Notes under the pieces: generated by a model
Seen by the model: the letters and a program-made list of their open reading frames with translations, nothing else
Told to the model about the DNA's origin: nothing
The model's database searches: none
Program-made: the position numbers and the translations under genes
Part shown: positions 17,178 to 27,126 of the stretch, in pieces
Layout: every line of letters begins with the position of its first letter
Position numbering within the stretch: position 1 is the first letter of the stretch
Assembly: GCF_005116505.1 (NCBI RefSeq)
Contig: NZ_SWBR01000002.1
Span: 310,314 to 374,313, forward strand
Direction of reading: 5' to 3'
DNA: 64,000 bases
DNA from: Pedobacter polaris
Lineage (GTDB): Bacteria > Bacteroidota > Bacteroidia > Sphingobacteriales > Sphingobacteriaceae

Positions 17178-19463
17178 ATGAAACAATTTTTTTTCTATTG
17201 TCTACTTTTCCTATCATTTGTAGCTAATGCACAGCAAAATTTGGTGAAATATGTGAAACCTCTTATTGGTACCGAAAAGATGGGACATACTTACCCTGGT
17301 GCTACTGTTCCTTTTGGTGCAGTACAACTAAGTCCAGAAACAGATACCATCCCTTATGAAATGAATGGGAAATATAATGGTGATGTTTATAAATATTGTG
17401 CAGGTTACAAGTATGAAGACAAAACTATTGTAGGTTTTAGCCATACTCATTTTAGCGGAACTGGTCACTCAGATTTAGGAGACTTTTTAATTATGCCAAC
17501 GCAAGGAAAATTACAAATGAACCCAGGAACCGCTAATAATACTAAATCTGGTTTTCGTTCTGCCTTTTCTCATGCTAATGAAACTGCCGAAGCTGGATAT
17601 TATAGAGTAAAATTAGATGATGACAACATTACAGCAGAAATGACAGCTACCACGCGTGTGGGTATGCATCAATATACTTTTCCAAAATCTGATCAGAGCC
17701 ATATAATATTAGATTTAATGGCCGGAATTTACAACTATGATGATAAAACAGTTTGGACTTATGTTCGCGTAGTTAATGATACTTTGGTAACTGGTTACCG
17801 CCAAACTTATGGTTGGGCTCGTACACGTACAGTTTATTTTTCTATGAGTTTCTCTAAACCGTTTAAATCATACGGACAAAAGAATTATGATGCAAAGCAA
17901 GCTTATCGTGGCTTTTGGGGTAAATTTGATCAAAGCAAGAACTTCCCAGAAATAGCAGGCAGAAAAGTAAGAATGTATTTTGATTTTGATACCAATGAAG
18001 GAGAAAAGGTTAAAATTAAATTTGCTTTATCTCCTGTAAGCCAAGAAAATGCATTAGAAAATATGCGTGCAGAAATAAGTGGATGGGATTTTGATAAAGT
18101 AAAAGCACAAGCACAAGCAACCTGGAATAAAGAATTAAATAAAATAAATATTTCGGCGTCTGAAGATGATAAAATCAATTTCTATACAGCCATGTATCAT
18201 GCGTTTATCAGCCCAACAACTTATACAGATGGTAATGGACAATACAAAGGTTTAGACCAAGGCATTCATACCGCAAATGGGTTTACCAATTATACAACAT
18301 TCTCTTTGTGGGATACATATAGAGCGTTGCATCCATTTTTTAACATTATACAGCCCTCAAGAAACAATGATATGGTTAAATCTATGATGGCACACTATGA
18401 TCAGAGTAGTTTAAATATGTTGCCAATCTGGTCGCATTATGCAAATGACAATTGGTGTATGAGTGGTTACCATAGTGTTTCTGTAGTTGCCGATGCAATT
18501 ATTAAAGGAGTTTATACTGGAGATGCAAATAAAGCTTTAGATGCTTGTATCATGACTGCTAAAAAACGCAATTATGAAGGTATTGGTTACTATATGGATT
18601 TAGGTTACATTCCTGCAGAGCGAAGCGGAATTTCTGTATCTAATACTTTAGAATATGCTTATGATGATTGGGCAATTGCGCAAATAGCCAAGAAATTAAA
18701 CAGAATGGATGTTTATAATGAATTCATTAAACGTTCTAACAATTGGAAAAACAATTATGATGCTTCTATAGGCTTTATGCGTCCTAAAATGGCAGATGGA
18801 ACATTTAAAAAAGTATTTGACTCTAAAGATACAGAAGGACAGGGGTTTATTGAGGGAAATAGCTGGAACTATAGCTTCTTTGTGCCCCAAGATCCAGCTG
18901 GGTTATTTGAGGTAATGGGTGGTAAAAAGAAATTCGCATTGAGATTGGATACTTTATTTACCATGCACTTGCCAGATGAGTTTTTTGCACATACCGAAGA
19001 TATTACTCGTGAAGGTATCATTGGTGGTTATGTACATGGAAATGAGCCTGCCCATCATATTGCTTATTTGTATAATTGGACAGATCAGGCTTATAAAACT
19101 CAAGCCCAAGTACGTCATATTTTAAAAATGCAATACAAACCAACTCCAGATGGATTGGGAGGAAATGACGATTGTGGCCAAATGAGTGCTTGGTATATGT
19201 TTTCTTCATTGGGTTTTTATCCTGTATCACCAGGTGGTGATGAATATGCATTAGGTTCTCCGGCTGTAAATAATGCAAGTTTAACTTTAGAGAACGGCAA
19301 AAAATTTACTGTTGAAGCAATTAACCAAAGTGATAAAAATGTGTATGTTCAAAAAGTGTTGCTAAACGGAAAGGAGTTAGCTAAACCATTTATAAAACAT
19401 AGTGATATCACATCTGGTGGAAAATTGACTTTTTACATGAGCTCTAAACCAAAAAAGAGTTAA
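17178..19463 (+). CDS. GH92 alpha-mannosidase
   Basis: Exo-acting, calcium-dependent alpha-mannosidase of 761 aa. It has a signal peptide (residues 1-18, ending VANA). The start of the mature protein, VKPLIGTEKMGHTYPGA, is typical of GH92. The catalytic region includes GGNDDCGQMSAW (661-672), the DTYRALHPF motif, and late SLGFYPVSPG. It probably trims mannose from N-glycan or mannan side chains in the periplasm. It stands alone as one transcript beside its LacI regulator and ends in a strong terminator. No SusCD pair is adjacent, so linkage specificity cannot be read here. Confidence 0.95.
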   Translation: MKQFFFYCLLFLSFVANAQQNLVKYVKPLIGTEKMGHTYPGATVPFGAVQLSPETDTIPYEMNGKYNGDVYKYCAGYKYEDKTIVGFSHTHFSGTGHSDLGDFLIMPTQGKLQMNPGTANNTKSGFRSAFSHANETAEAGYYRVKLDDDNITAEMTATTRVGMHQYTFPKSDQSHIILDLMAGIYNYDDKTVWTYVRVVNDTLVTGYRQTYGWARTRTVYFSMSFSKPFKSYGQKNYDAKQAYRGFWGKFDQSKNFPEIAGRKVRMYFDFDTNEGEKVKIKFALSPVSQENALENMRAEISGWDFDKVKAQAQATWNKELNKINISASEDDKINFYTAMYHAFISPTTYTDGNGQYKGLDQGIHTANGFTNYTTFSLWDTYRALHPFFNIIQPSRNNDMVKSMMAHYDQSSLNMLPIWSHYANDNWCMSGYHSVSVVADAIIKGVYTGDANKALDACIMTAKKRNYEGIGYYMDLGYIPAERSGISVSNTLEYAYDDWAIAQIAKKLNRMDVYNEFIKRSNNWKNNYDASIGFMRPKMADGTFKKVFDSKDTEGQGFIEGNSWNYSFFVPQDPAGLFEVMGGKKKFALRLDTLFTMHLPDEFFAHTEDITREGIIGGYVHGNEPAHHIAYLYNWTDQAYKTQAQVRHILKMQYKPTPDGLGGNDDCGQMSAWYMFSSLGFYPVSPGGDEYALGSPAVNNASLTLENGKKFTVEAINQSDKNVYVQKVLLNGKELAKPFIKHSDITSGGKLTFYMSSKPKKS

Positions 19464-19485
19464 ATTTAAAGCTTACCATAAATTT

Positions 19486-19516
19486 AAAAAGCCATCATTT
19501 TTATGATGGCTTTTTG
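19486..19516. terminator. Bidirectional terminator between GH92 and the PL14-like gene
   Basis: AAAAAGCCATCA (19486-19497) pairs with TGATGGCTTTTT (19504-19515). A- and T-tracts on both sides serve both converging genes. Confidence 0.9.
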
Positions 19517-19535
19517 TTTAGGGTTAATTGTTTTG

Positions 19536-20423
19536 TTATTGAATTTTGTTAACCACAACATTGTCAAAGTAGATATAACTTGTTTGGCTAGAACCCCAAA
19601 CAGCAACGTCTTTTCCACCTCTAAAATTATGAAATGACAACCTTTTGATTAGCCTTTTGCTATCATTAGTTGTCCATCTTATAGATTGGTCTAACACCGT
19701 ATTATTATCGATTTTAAGTTGTACCCAACCATTTTTAGTTGAACCTGTATTGCTTTTTAAATACATATGTACCGTATAAGTTTGGCCTTTATTTATACTA
19801 CCAGAAGTAGGATAAGTTTTACCAAAGGTATCACCACAAGGGCCAGCCATATCTCTGTGATAAAGATAGGGTTGAAAATAAACACGACCAGCATCATTTT
19901 GATACCACATTAATCTGAAGCTGCCTCCATTACCATCTGTTGCAATGTCACAACCTGTATTTTCATCACCGATTAAAAAACCAAAACCTACTTTTCCGCC
20001 TCGGCTCCAATCAAACTGACTGTGAAAACGTACATTGTAAGTGAGTTCGTACGCAGCACCATCAGAAATATCAAATCCGGCAATTAATCCATTTGAAACT
20101 GAATTAGGTGCCAATGTTGCACGGGCTTGGTTACCAGAAATATAGGCTCTAGATTCATTCCATCCGGTAATAGATGCGCCTCCGAAATCTGCACTGGCTT
20201 CCTCATAAGAATATGATCCATCTGCATGGTTAAATCCAGTGTTGATATTACTTGGGTAAGCGGCAGCAACATTTGCAATGTTTGTAGCTTCAGTAGTAAC
20301 TTTTGTCTCTAATTCTCCAGGGGACTTTGTTTCGATCTGGTCTTTACTGCAACTTGAAGCAAGTACTGCTAAAGAAATGGTAGTCGCTAACATTAACGTT
20401 TGTGAAATTAAATTCTTTTTCAT
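19536..20423 (-). CDS. Lipoprotein resembling polysaccharide lyase family 14
   Basis: A 295-aa lipoprotein with signal peptide and lipobox ASSC near residue 25. The mature region looks like the beta-jelly-roll of PL14-type lyases. It has a GGKVGFGFLIGD segment, FRLMWYQNDAGRVYFQPYLY, a KNGWVQLKID strand and the C-terminal YIYFDNVVVNKI. PL14 enzymes cut uronate polymers such as alginate or glucuronan. I see the fold pattern but cannot verify catalytic residues. A non-catalytic glycan-binding role is also possible. It converges on the GH92 gene and shares its terminator. Confidence 0.55.
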   Translation of the reverse strand: MKKNLISQTLMLATTISLAVLASSCSKDQIETKSPGELETKVTTEATNIANVAAAYPSNINTGFNHADGSYSYEEASADFGGASITGWNESRAYISGNQARATLAPNSVSNGLIAGFDISDGAAYELTYNVRFHSQFDWSRGGKVGFGFLIGDENTGCDIATDGNGGSFRLMWYQNDAGRVYFQPYLYHRDMAGPCGDTFGKTYPTSGSINKGQTYTVHMYLKSNTGSTKNGWVQLKIDNNTVLDQSIRWTTNDSKRLIKRLSFHNFRGGKDVAVWGSSQTSYIYFDNVVVNKIQ

Positions 20424-20927
20424 ACAATTTTAGGTTTAGGGTTTAAATATTTGGGTTGATTTTATTTAGAAATAAGCATGCTGTAATTAAGAGCTAAAGA
20501 GCTTCAGCGTAAATAGAAACTTGAGTTACAGATGTGAACAATCCTTTGGGAAAGGATAATCTTTCGAGGTAATTTTTCATACAGTAGGATGATTTTGCCG
20601 GTTAACAAAATATTTGGTTCATCAAATATATAGGATACTAATTGATAAATACAATAAAAAAATAATATAAATATCTGATTTACAATATGTTATATTAATT
20701 TTGAAACGCTTGAGGCACAACCTTAAAATTTTTAAAGTATTGATATTCAGTAGTGTATGTTTTTGTCGATAAAAAGCCTGATACGTTTGAACCGCATTGA
20801 AAAAAATATGTTTTTATTATTAAAATGTGCAGATTAATTAACTGAAATAGGCCATTGTCGAAAACTTTAATCCGTATCTCTCTAAAATTTTCTGATATTT
20901 AACGCTCTAAAATAGCGAAGCGTAAGA
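20424..20927. other. Divergent intergenic region, lipoprotein / topB
   Basis: 504 bp of AT-rich sequence with no gene. TAATTTTG at 20696-20703 matches the Bacteroidota -7 consensus for the plus strand, but it is 225 bp from topB and lacks a clear -33 box. I saw no repeat or RNA structure. Confidence 0.5.
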
Positions 20928-22775
20928 ATGAAGATTGTAATTGCCGAGAAACCATCAGTAGGACGAGAATTAGCAAAAGTATTTGGCGCAACCACCCGCA
21001 AAGATGGTTATATAGAAGGCAAAGGTTACTCATTTACATGGGCTTTTGGTCATTTATTGCAATTAGCTCCGCCACAGGAATATGGTTTTATTGGCTGGCG
21101 TAGACAACATTTACCAATGTTGCCAGCTAAATTCAAGCTTTCAATCCGTAAGGTAAAAACTAAAGATGGTTTTGTAGAAGATCCAGGTGTTAGGAAACAA
21201 TTAGATATCATTAAAAAGCTTTTTGATGAAGCCACAGAAATTATCGTAGCTACAGATGCTGGACGTGAAGGAGAATTAATTTTCAGGTACATTTATTATT
21301 TTCTTAAATGTAAAAAACCGTTTAAACGTTTATGGATTTCTTCGCAAACTGATGAGGCCATAAAAGATGGATTTAGAAATTTAAAACCAGGAACAGATTA
21401 TGATACCTTATTTAACTCAGCACATTGCCGATCGGAATCTGATTGGTTAGTGGGGATGAATGCAACTCAAGCACTAAGTATTTCCGCAGGTTCTAAAAGT
21501 GTACTTTCATTAGGCAGGGTGCAAACACCAACATTGGCCATGGTTTGTGCTCGATTTTTAGAGAATAGAAATTTTGTACCTCAAACCTTTTATCAAATTA
21601 GCATACAGTTAGATAAAGATGGACAGTTATTTAAAGCAATTTCTGTCGCTAATTTCAAAACCCAGCCTGAAGCACAAGGAATATTTGACAAAGTAGAAGA
21701 TGTGGCATCAGGTTTTGCCACTGGTGGAAATATAACGGCAGTTGAAGCTAAACCGAGGAAAGAACCACCTCCTTTATTACATGATTTAAGCAGTTTGCAA
21801 CAAGAAGGAAATAAGAAAAATGGCTTTACAGCAGATCAAACCTTAAATTTATTGCAGAATTTGTACGAAAGTAAACTAGTTTCATATCCACGTACTGGAA
21901 GTAGATATATTGGAGATGATGTTTTTTCAACCGTTCCTCAATTGATAAGTACGTTAACTGATCATCCAACTTTTGGTAATCAAGCTAATTTTCTGCAAAC
22001 AGCAACTTTAAATAAAAGAAGTGTAAACGCTAAAAAAGTAACTGATCACCATGCTGTTTTGCCTACTGGTGTAAAACCGTATAATTTAAGTAAGGATCAT
22101 CAGGCAATTTATGATATGGTTGCAGGGCGGATGTTAGAAGCCTTCCATCAAGAATGCATTAAGGAAATTACTAAAATTACAATTGAATCTGGTTCAATAT
22201 TTATTGCAAATGGTACTGTAATTAGATCTGCAGGATGGCGATCAGTATTTAATGAAACAGAAGACGATAAAAAAGATGAGGATAATCCTGCACTGCCAAA
22301 AGTAAAAGCCGGAGAATTATTACCGATTGTAAATAAAGCTTTATTAGAGAAGCAGACCAAACCAAAGCCATTATATAACGAAGCTTCATTATTAAAAGCA
22401 CTAGAAACATCTGGTAAAGAAATTGAAGATGAAGAGTTACGTTACGCAATGAAAGATAGTGGATTAGGAACACCTGCAACTCGTGCTGCAATTATTGAAA
22501 CCTTGCTAACAAGAGAATACATTATTCGCGAAAAAAGAAATTTAATTCCTACTCAAAAAGGATTGGCGGTTTATGAGGTAGTTAAGGATAAAAAAATTGC
22601 GCAGGCAGAATTAACCGGACAGTGGGAAAAACGACTAGAAGAAATTCGTTCTGGTGCTTCAGTAACTGATTTTAAGGCAGAAATTGCAGATTACACTAAA
22701 ACGATTACGCAAGAGCTTTTATTGGCAGGAGCAGGTCTTTCTGCTCAATTGGCAGAGGTTCCGGCTACAGTATAG
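20928..22775 (+). CDS. topB: DNA topoisomerase III
   Basis: Type IA topoisomerase that decatenates and resolves recombination intermediates. The Toprim domain starts with IAEKPSVGRELAKVFG (5-20) and carries ATDAGREGELIFR (108-120). The catalytic tyrosine is Y320 in LVSYPRTGSRYIGDD. There is no zinc-finger tail. The 615-aa length fits chromosomal or mobile-element TopB. No conjugation genes are near, so I read it as a chromosomal gene. Confidence 0.95.
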   Translation: MKIVIAEKPSVGRELAKVFGATTRKDGYIEGKGYSFTWAFGHLLQLAPPQEYGFIGWRRQHLPMLPAKFKLSIRKVKTKDGFVEDPGVRKQLDIIKKLFDEATEIIVATDAGREGELIFRYIYYFLKCKKPFKRLWISSQTDEAIKDGFRNLKPGTDYDTLFNSAHCRSESDWLVGMNATQALSISAGSKSVLSLGRVQTPTLAMVCARFLENRNFVPQTFYQISIQLDKDGQLFKAISVANFKTQPEAQGIFDKVEDVASGFATGGNITAVEAKPRKEPPPLLHDLSSLQQEGNKKNGFTADQTLNLLQNLYESKLVSYPRTGSRYIGDDVFSTVPQLISTLTDHPTFGNQANFLQTATLNKRSVNAKKVTDHHAVLPTGVKPYNLSKDHQAIYDMVAGRMLEAFHQECIKEITKITIESGSIFIANGTVIRSAGWRSVFNETEDDKKDEDNPALPKVKAGELLPIVNKALLEKQTKPKPLYNEASLLKALETSGKEIEDEELRYAMKDSGLGTPATRAAIIETLLTREYIIREKRNLIPTQKGLAVYEVVKDKKIAQAELTGQWEKRLEEIRSGASVTDFKAEIADYTKTITQELLLAGAGLSAQLAEVPATV

Positions 22776-22846
22776 TTATTACAACCTTAAAATGAACTGA
22801 AGTTTCTTAACTGGTAAATTATCTTTTATATTTATATTGCTTAATA

Positions 22847-23872
22847 ATGAATCGTAAATATTTCTTATCCCTTCTTCCAGCTTCATTAGTAATAAACCCT
22901 TTAAAAAGTATTGCTACAGAAACCCCAAACATACAATCACTTAAAAGAGTCAAAATTCCTTCCTATTTATTGTCAGGTGATACTATTGGAATTACTTGTC
23001 CTGCTGGTTATATTACTCAAGCAGAAATAGATCCATCAATCATTCAAATGAAAAGTTGGGGATTTAATGTTAGCGTTGGCAAAACCGTGGGTGCAAGAGA
23101 TTTTACTTTTGGAGGAACAGATCAGGAGCGCTTAGCAGATCTTCAACAAATGTTGGATGACCCAAACATCAAAGCAATTATGTGTGCTCGTGGCGGTTAT
23201 GGAGCAATTAGGATATTAGATCAATTAGATTTTAGTAAATATAAGTCTTCTCCTAAATGGTTAATTGGCTTTAGCGACATTACAATATTGCACAGTCATA
23301 TCAATACAAACTATCGTGTAGCTACAATTCACTCTAAAATGTGTAACAGCTTTCCATCAGATTGGGCTTTAGCAGAACCAATACAAATAGAAACCATTAA
23401 TTCTATTCAGCATGCTCTAAAGGGAGATCGAATGAAATATACTACTCCTTGTAATGTAAGCAATAGGATGGGATCTGTTTCTGGAGAATTAATTGGTGGT
23501 AATTTACGTTGTATCGAAAACTTAGCAGGAAGTAAATCTGAAATAGAAACCGAGGGGAAAATACTTTTTGTTGAAGATACTGGCGAATATTTGTACAGTA
23601 TAGACCGTATGTTTTACAACCTTAAACGAAGTGGTAAATTGGATAAACTTAAAGGGTTAATTATTGGAGGATTTAAAGTTAAACCAGATGATGCTGGCTC
23701 TGAATTTGGCAAAACGCTAACGGAAATAGTTTTAGATAAAGTAAAAGAATTTGAATATCCGGTTTGTTTTGATTTTCCCGTTGGACACCAAAGGGCAAAC
23801 TTCGCTTTAAAATGTGGTGTGAAACATAACTTTGAGGTTTGGGAAAGTGGTACAAAACTAGAGGAAGTTTAG
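22847..23872 (+). CDS. LD-carboxypeptidase (peptidase family S66)
   Basis: Serine peptidase that removes the terminal D-Ala from murein tetrapeptides during wall recycling. The Ser-Glu-His triad is visible: S143 in GFSDITILH, E243 in FVEDTGEYLY and H314 in FPVGHQRANF. The ARGGYGAIR motif (114-122) precedes the nucleophile. The 341-aa length includes an N-terminal extension of about 35 residues that could be a weak export signal. It starts 71 bp after topB and could be co-transcribed. Confidence 0.94.
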   Translation: MNRKYFLSLLPASLVINPLKSIATETPNIQSLKRVKIPSYLLSGDTIGITCPAGYITQAEIDPSIIQMKSWGFNVSVGKTVGARDFTFGGTDQERLADLQQMLDDPNIKAIMCARGGYGAIRILDQLDFSKYKSSPKWLIGFSDITILHSHINTNYRVATIHSKMCNSFPSDWALAEPIQIETINSIQHALKGDRMKYTTPCNVSNRMGSVSGELIGGNLRCIENLAGSKSEIETEGKILFVEDTGEYLYSIDRMFYNLKRSGKLDKLKGLIIGGFKVKPDDAGSEFGKTLTEIVLDKVKEFEYPVCFDFPVGHQRANFALKCGVKHNFEVWESGTKLEEV

Positions 23873-23885
23873 ACCCTTCTCCATC

Positions 23886-24002
23886 CGTCATTTCGAACGA
23901 GGAACGAGGAGAAATCTCAAAGATTTGAACAAAAGCTAATTTTCAGAATTAAGGAGTCTACTAATAGATCTCTCGTCGCACGCTCTGTCGAGATGACGGA
24001 GA
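23886..24002. repeat. Palindromic repeat, GTCATTTCGAACGAGG type
   Basis: CGTCATTTCGAACGAGG on the left and CTCTGTCGAGATGACGG on the right form outer arms. Inner segments GAGAAATCTC and AGATCTCTCGTCG are partly complementary. A related half-element ends the cluster at 50585-50622. It fills the space between the two converging genes. Confidence 0.75.
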
Positions 24003-24023
24003 GTTATGTTTCTATGTGGTAAA

Positions 24024-24791
24024 TTAAGCAGAAATATGGTAAACTGCTGTTTCTTGCAGCCTTGAGGCTACAATAATCTTTGTTCCATTTGAATGTGATT
24101 GAAACAGATTATATACTAATTCAGGGCAATTGTTATCCTTACTTAAATGAGAAAGAAATAAATGACTCATGTAAGCTGGTTTATGCCCCAAAAATAAATC
24201 TAATGCTTGTTTATTAGACAAATGCCCATTACCACCTCTAATTCTATTCTTTAGAAAATACGGATATCTACCATTGTCTAACATTTCATCATCATAATTT
24301 GCTTCTAAAAAAGCAGCATGGCAATTTTTAAAATTCTTAATCACATGCTCACAATGCCCACCAATATCTGTAAAAACACCTACTGTAACCCCATTACAAC
24401 AAACTGTAAAGCTGTGAGGTTCTGCAGCATCATGTTTTTTAGGGAAAGCTATAACGCTTAAATTTCCTAGTTGAACAGGAATGTAGGCTAAAAAAGATTG
24501 AATAAGGTTAGGTTGAATCACCTGTCTTCCTCTAAGTAAGGTATGTTGGGTAATATAAACTGGTATTTGATACTTTTTAGCTAAAACTGGTAATCCACGA
24601 ATGTGGTCACTATGTTCGTGAGAAATGAAAATTGCTTTTACTTTATTTATACAAAGTGATAAGCGCTGCATCCTGACTTCTGTTTCCTTGCAACTTAAAC
24701 CGGCATCAATCAAAATTGCTTCATCAGCATTGCCAATATAGAAACAATTGCCGTTACTGCCTGTGTTTAATGAACTAATAAATAATGCCAT
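24024..24791 (-). CDS. YycJ/WalJ-like metallo-beta-lactamase fold hydrolase
   Basis: A 255-aa cytosolic metallo-hydrolase. The N-terminal SLNTGSNGNCFYIG and metal motif FISHEHSDHIRGLP (HxHxDH) are typical of the YycJ/WalJ group. Later ligands appear in FTDIGGHCEHV and MSHLFLSHLSKDNN. I start at the ATG 24791 because the conserved strand MALFISSLNTGSNGN begins there. An upstream in-frame ATG would add ten unconserved residues. In Firmicutes the homologue is linked to cell wall and DNA repair phenotypes. The role here is unknown. Confidence 0.9.
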   Translation of the reverse strand: MALFISSLNTGSNGNCFYIGNADEAILIDAGLSCKETEVRMQRLSLCINKVKAIFISHEHSDHIRGLPVLAKKYQIPVYITQHTLLRGRQVIQPNLIQSFLAYIPVQLGNLSVIAFPKKHDAAEPHSFTVCCNGVTVGVFTDIGGHCEHVIKNFKNCHAAFLEANYDDEMLDNGRYPYFLKNRIRGGNGHLSNKQALDLFLGHKPAYMSHLFLSHLSKDNNCPELVYNLFQSHSNGTKIIVASRLQETAVYHISA

Positions 24792-24906
24792 AGGATAATA
24801 CAAAGAAAATGAATTTATCAATTCATAAACATCTTATTTATAAACATTATGTTGATTTGAAACAACTTTAACTAATTTACTGTTTTTATGAGGTAAATAA
24901 ACAACT

Positions 24907-25302
24907 ATGGAAGAGAAACACAACAATGCTACGCAACGGAGACCAGAAGGTGCAAGACCTTTGGATGCAGGAATAATTCCTATTCATATTCCGAAATATA
25001 TAGAGCAGATTAAAAATGAAGAGGCCTACCACAAAAATGGTAAAAATGCAATCACTGTTTTTAAATCTGATAAAGTAACAATAACGCTAATTGCACTTAA
25101 AAAGGAGGAGAGTTTTCAGCCTGGTAAAGAAGAAAATGAAGCAACAATGAGTTTACAAGTCATAAAAGGTCTGATTTATTTCGAAAGTTTTGATCATAAA
25201 ATTGATCTACAAGAAGGTGAACTAGTTACTTTACACCAGCAATTATCATTTAAAACTGTAGCGCTGAATGATACAATTTGCCTCTTAACAATGGTCAAAT
25301 AG
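24907..25302 (+). CDS. Cupin-like hypothetical protein, 131 aa
   Basis: Small cytosolic protein with a polar N-terminus (residues 1-30, RRPEGARPLDAG). A beta-rich second half resembles a cupin core (ATMSLQVIKGLIYFES, then LQEGELVTLHQ and CLLTMVK). The usual cupin metal-binding histidines are mostly missing. So it may be a non-metal cupin or a binding protein. It is divergent from the YycJ-like gene. Function unknown. Confidence 0.65.
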   Translation: MEEKHNNATQRRPEGARPLDAGIIPIHIPKYIEQIKNEEAYHKNGKNAITVFKSDKVTITLIALKKEESFQPGKEENEATMSLQVIKGLIYFESFDHKIDLQEGELVTLHQQLSFKTVALNDTICLLTMVK

Positions 25303-25430
25303 CATTTAGAGGCACTTTTTTTTGAAAAAAAGAAAAATAAATGATTTGCTAACAAATTAGGTTTCAGGAGCTTTTGCCCAAAAAGTGGCTTAGCATTGCT
25401 AAAAAGCAATATTAATTATTCAACAGATAC

Positions 25431-25459
25431 TTGTTTATTAGGTTTAAATGATATATTTG
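25431..25459 (+). promoter_or_regulatory. Candidate Bacteroidota promoter for the Hc1-like gene
   Basis: TTG at 25431-25433, an 18-bp spacer, and a perfect -7 box TATATTTG at 25452-25459. It lies 22 bp upstream of the ATG at 25482. This is the best match to the TTTG-N19-TAnnTTTG consensus I found in the window. Confidence 0.6.
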
Positions 25460-25481
25460 AATTCAAATAAAAACTAAAAAA

Positions 25482-25661
25482 ATGGAAAAATTCTCAAAAG
25501 TTAAAGAAGTAATTGCTGCTATTGAAGCAGATGCAGAAAAATTTTATAACGGTGGTAATGCTGCTGCAGGTACAAGAGTACGTAAAGCTATGCAAGACCT
25601 TAAAGGCTTAGCTCAAGAAATTCGTACTGAAGTAACTGAGAAAAAAAACTCGGGTAAATAA
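25482..25661 (+). CDS. Histone H1-like (Hc1 family) protein, 59 aa
   Basis: A short gene. The protein begins MEKFSKVKEVIAAIEADAEK and continues through FYNGGNAAAGTRVRKAMQDL. It ends with ...EVTEKKNSGK. This pattern, and the FYN-GN-AAGTR-RK core, is characteristic of the small Hc1-like proteins conserved across Bacteroidota. They are thought to be nucleoid-associated. A near-consensus promoter lies in front and a hairpin terminator behind, so it is monocistronic and probably highly expressed. Confidence 0.9.
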   Translation: MEKFSKVKEVIAAIEADAEKFYNGGNAAAGTRVRKAMQDLKGLAQEIRTEVTEKKNSGK

Positions 25662-25686
25662 GCTTTTGAGCTCAATCATTACGAAG

Positions 25687-25716
25687 AGAGACTTTGCTAT
25701 GGCAAGGTCTTTTTTA
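25687..25716 (+). terminator. Terminator after the Hc1-like gene
   Basis: AGACTTTGC pairs with GCAAGGTCT (one G-T wobble) around a short loop, followed by TTTTTT. Confidence 0.8.
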
Positions 25717-25805
25717 TGTTTAAAGGTTTCTCATTTGTTGTGTCCTAAGGTATTTTTAAGATTTAACAAAAATTTGTACATTTAAGCATTTAATATAACT
25801 CAAAG

Positions 25806-26114
25806 ATGATTTCAGTAAAAGTTAGTTATACCGTTAAGCCTGAGTATGTTCAGCAAAACAAACAAAATATTAATAATTTCTTATCAGACTTTAAAAAACA
25901 AAAAACCTTAAATTTTCTATATAATGTATATTTACAGGAAGATAAGGTAACTTTTATTCATATTTCTATGTACGAAAATGAAGAGGTGCAAAATCAAATC
26001 CTTAACATACCTTCTTTTATTCAGTTTCAAAAGGAGAGAGATAAAAGTGGTTTAAATGATAGCCATAAAATTGAATACATTGAGTTTATTGGATCTTCAC
26101 TGAATTTATTATAA
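25806..26114 (+). CDS. Hypothetical protein, possible ABM-type alpha/beta barrel
   Basis: 102 aa, cytosolic. It begins with strand ISVKVSYTVKPEYVQQN. A helix then precedes VYLQEDKVTFIHISMYENEE. This layout recalls dimeric alpha/beta-barrel proteins of the antibiotic biosynthesis monooxygenase (ABM/YgiN) type. Nothing in the neighbourhood suggests a substrate. The family call is a pattern match only. Confidence 0.6.
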   Translation: MISVKVSYTVKPEYVQQNKQNINNFLSDFKKQKTLNFLYNVYLQEDKVTFIHISMYENEEVQNQILNIPSFIQFQKERDKSGLNDSHKIEYIEFIGSSLNLL

Positions 26115-26246
26115 CTAATTTCCTATTCACAAAAATCTGTTAATTATCTTATTTATAGGTAATTAACTTGGTTGTTCTCTACCGAGATTATTGATGCCCA
26201 AACTTTATAACTTTTTGTTTGTTTTAACAGGTAAAATATAAAAGTT

Positions 26247-27110
26247 ATGAAATATCCAAAATTAACATCAATAGCTTTTGCTCTGGCTATATTAACACAA
26301 GGTTGTGTTAGCAATAAAAAATTTCAAGAGCTACAGGCAAACAATAGTAAGTTACAACAAAGTAACCAAGACTTAAATAAACGTTTGCAAGACAGTGAAT
26401 CAGATGTATCTGGTCAGAAAATTAGAGTAAAAAGTTTAGAAGAGCAAATTGCAAGTCAAAAGTCAAACCTTGTTTCATTACAAGCTGCGTTAGATAAATG
26501 CTTAAATTCTACTAGTCAAGGTAATGTTAACATTTCAAAGTTAGTTGATGAAATAAATGCATCAAATAAATATATCCAACAACTAGTTAATGCCAAAAAC
26601 AAAAGCGATTCATTAAATATGGTATTAACTAATAATTTAACTAGATCATTAAGTCGTGAAGAAATGACTGATGTTGATGTTAAAGTATTAAAAGGAGTTG
26701 TGTATATCTCATTATCAGACAACATGTTGTATAAATCTGGTAGTTATGAAATTTCAGATAAAGCTGGAACAACCTTAAGTAAAATTGCAAAAATCATAAC
26801 GGACTATAGTAATTATGATGTGCTGATTGAAGGTAATACTGATAACGTACCAATCTCTCAGCCAAATATTCGTAGCAATTGGGATTTAAGTGCTTTAAGA
26901 GCCTCTTCAGTTGTTCAATCCCTCCAAAAAAACTACAATATAGATCCTAAACGTTTAACTGCAGGAGGTAGGGGTGAATACAATCCTATAGCAGGAAACG
27001 ATACTCCAGCTGGGAAAGCTCAGAATAGACGTACCCAGATAATCATTACGCCTAAATTAGATCAGTTTATGGATTTGATTGGTAAAGCACCAGAGGCCTC
27101 AAAGCCTTAA
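26247..27110 (+). CDS. OmpA-family lipoprotein
   Basis: A 287-aa outer-membrane lipoprotein. The signal peptide ends in LTQGC (C20). A coiled coil of about 90 residues follows (KFQELQANNSKLQQ...), then the peptidoglycan-binding OmpA domain (about 150-275). That domain carries LIEGNTDNVP, NWDLSALRASSVV and QNRRTQIIITP. It probably links the outer membrane to the murein layer. It is monocistronic, with a strong terminator. Confidence 0.93.
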   Translation: MKYPKLTSIAFALAILTQGCVSNKKFQELQANNSKLQQSNQDLNKRLQDSESDVSGQKIRVKSLEEQIASQKSNLVSLQAALDKCLNSTSQGNVNISKLVDEINASNKYIQQLVNAKNKSDSLNMVLTNNLTRSLSREEMTDVDVKVLKGVVYISLSDNMLYKSGSYEISDKAGTTLSKIAKIITDYSNYDVLIEGNTDNVPISQPNIRSNWDLSALRASSVVQSLQKNYNIDPKRLTAGGRGEYNPIAGNDTPAGKAQNRRTQIIITPKLDQFMDLIGKAPEASKP

Positions 27111-27126
27111 GGTTACAGCAATAAGT

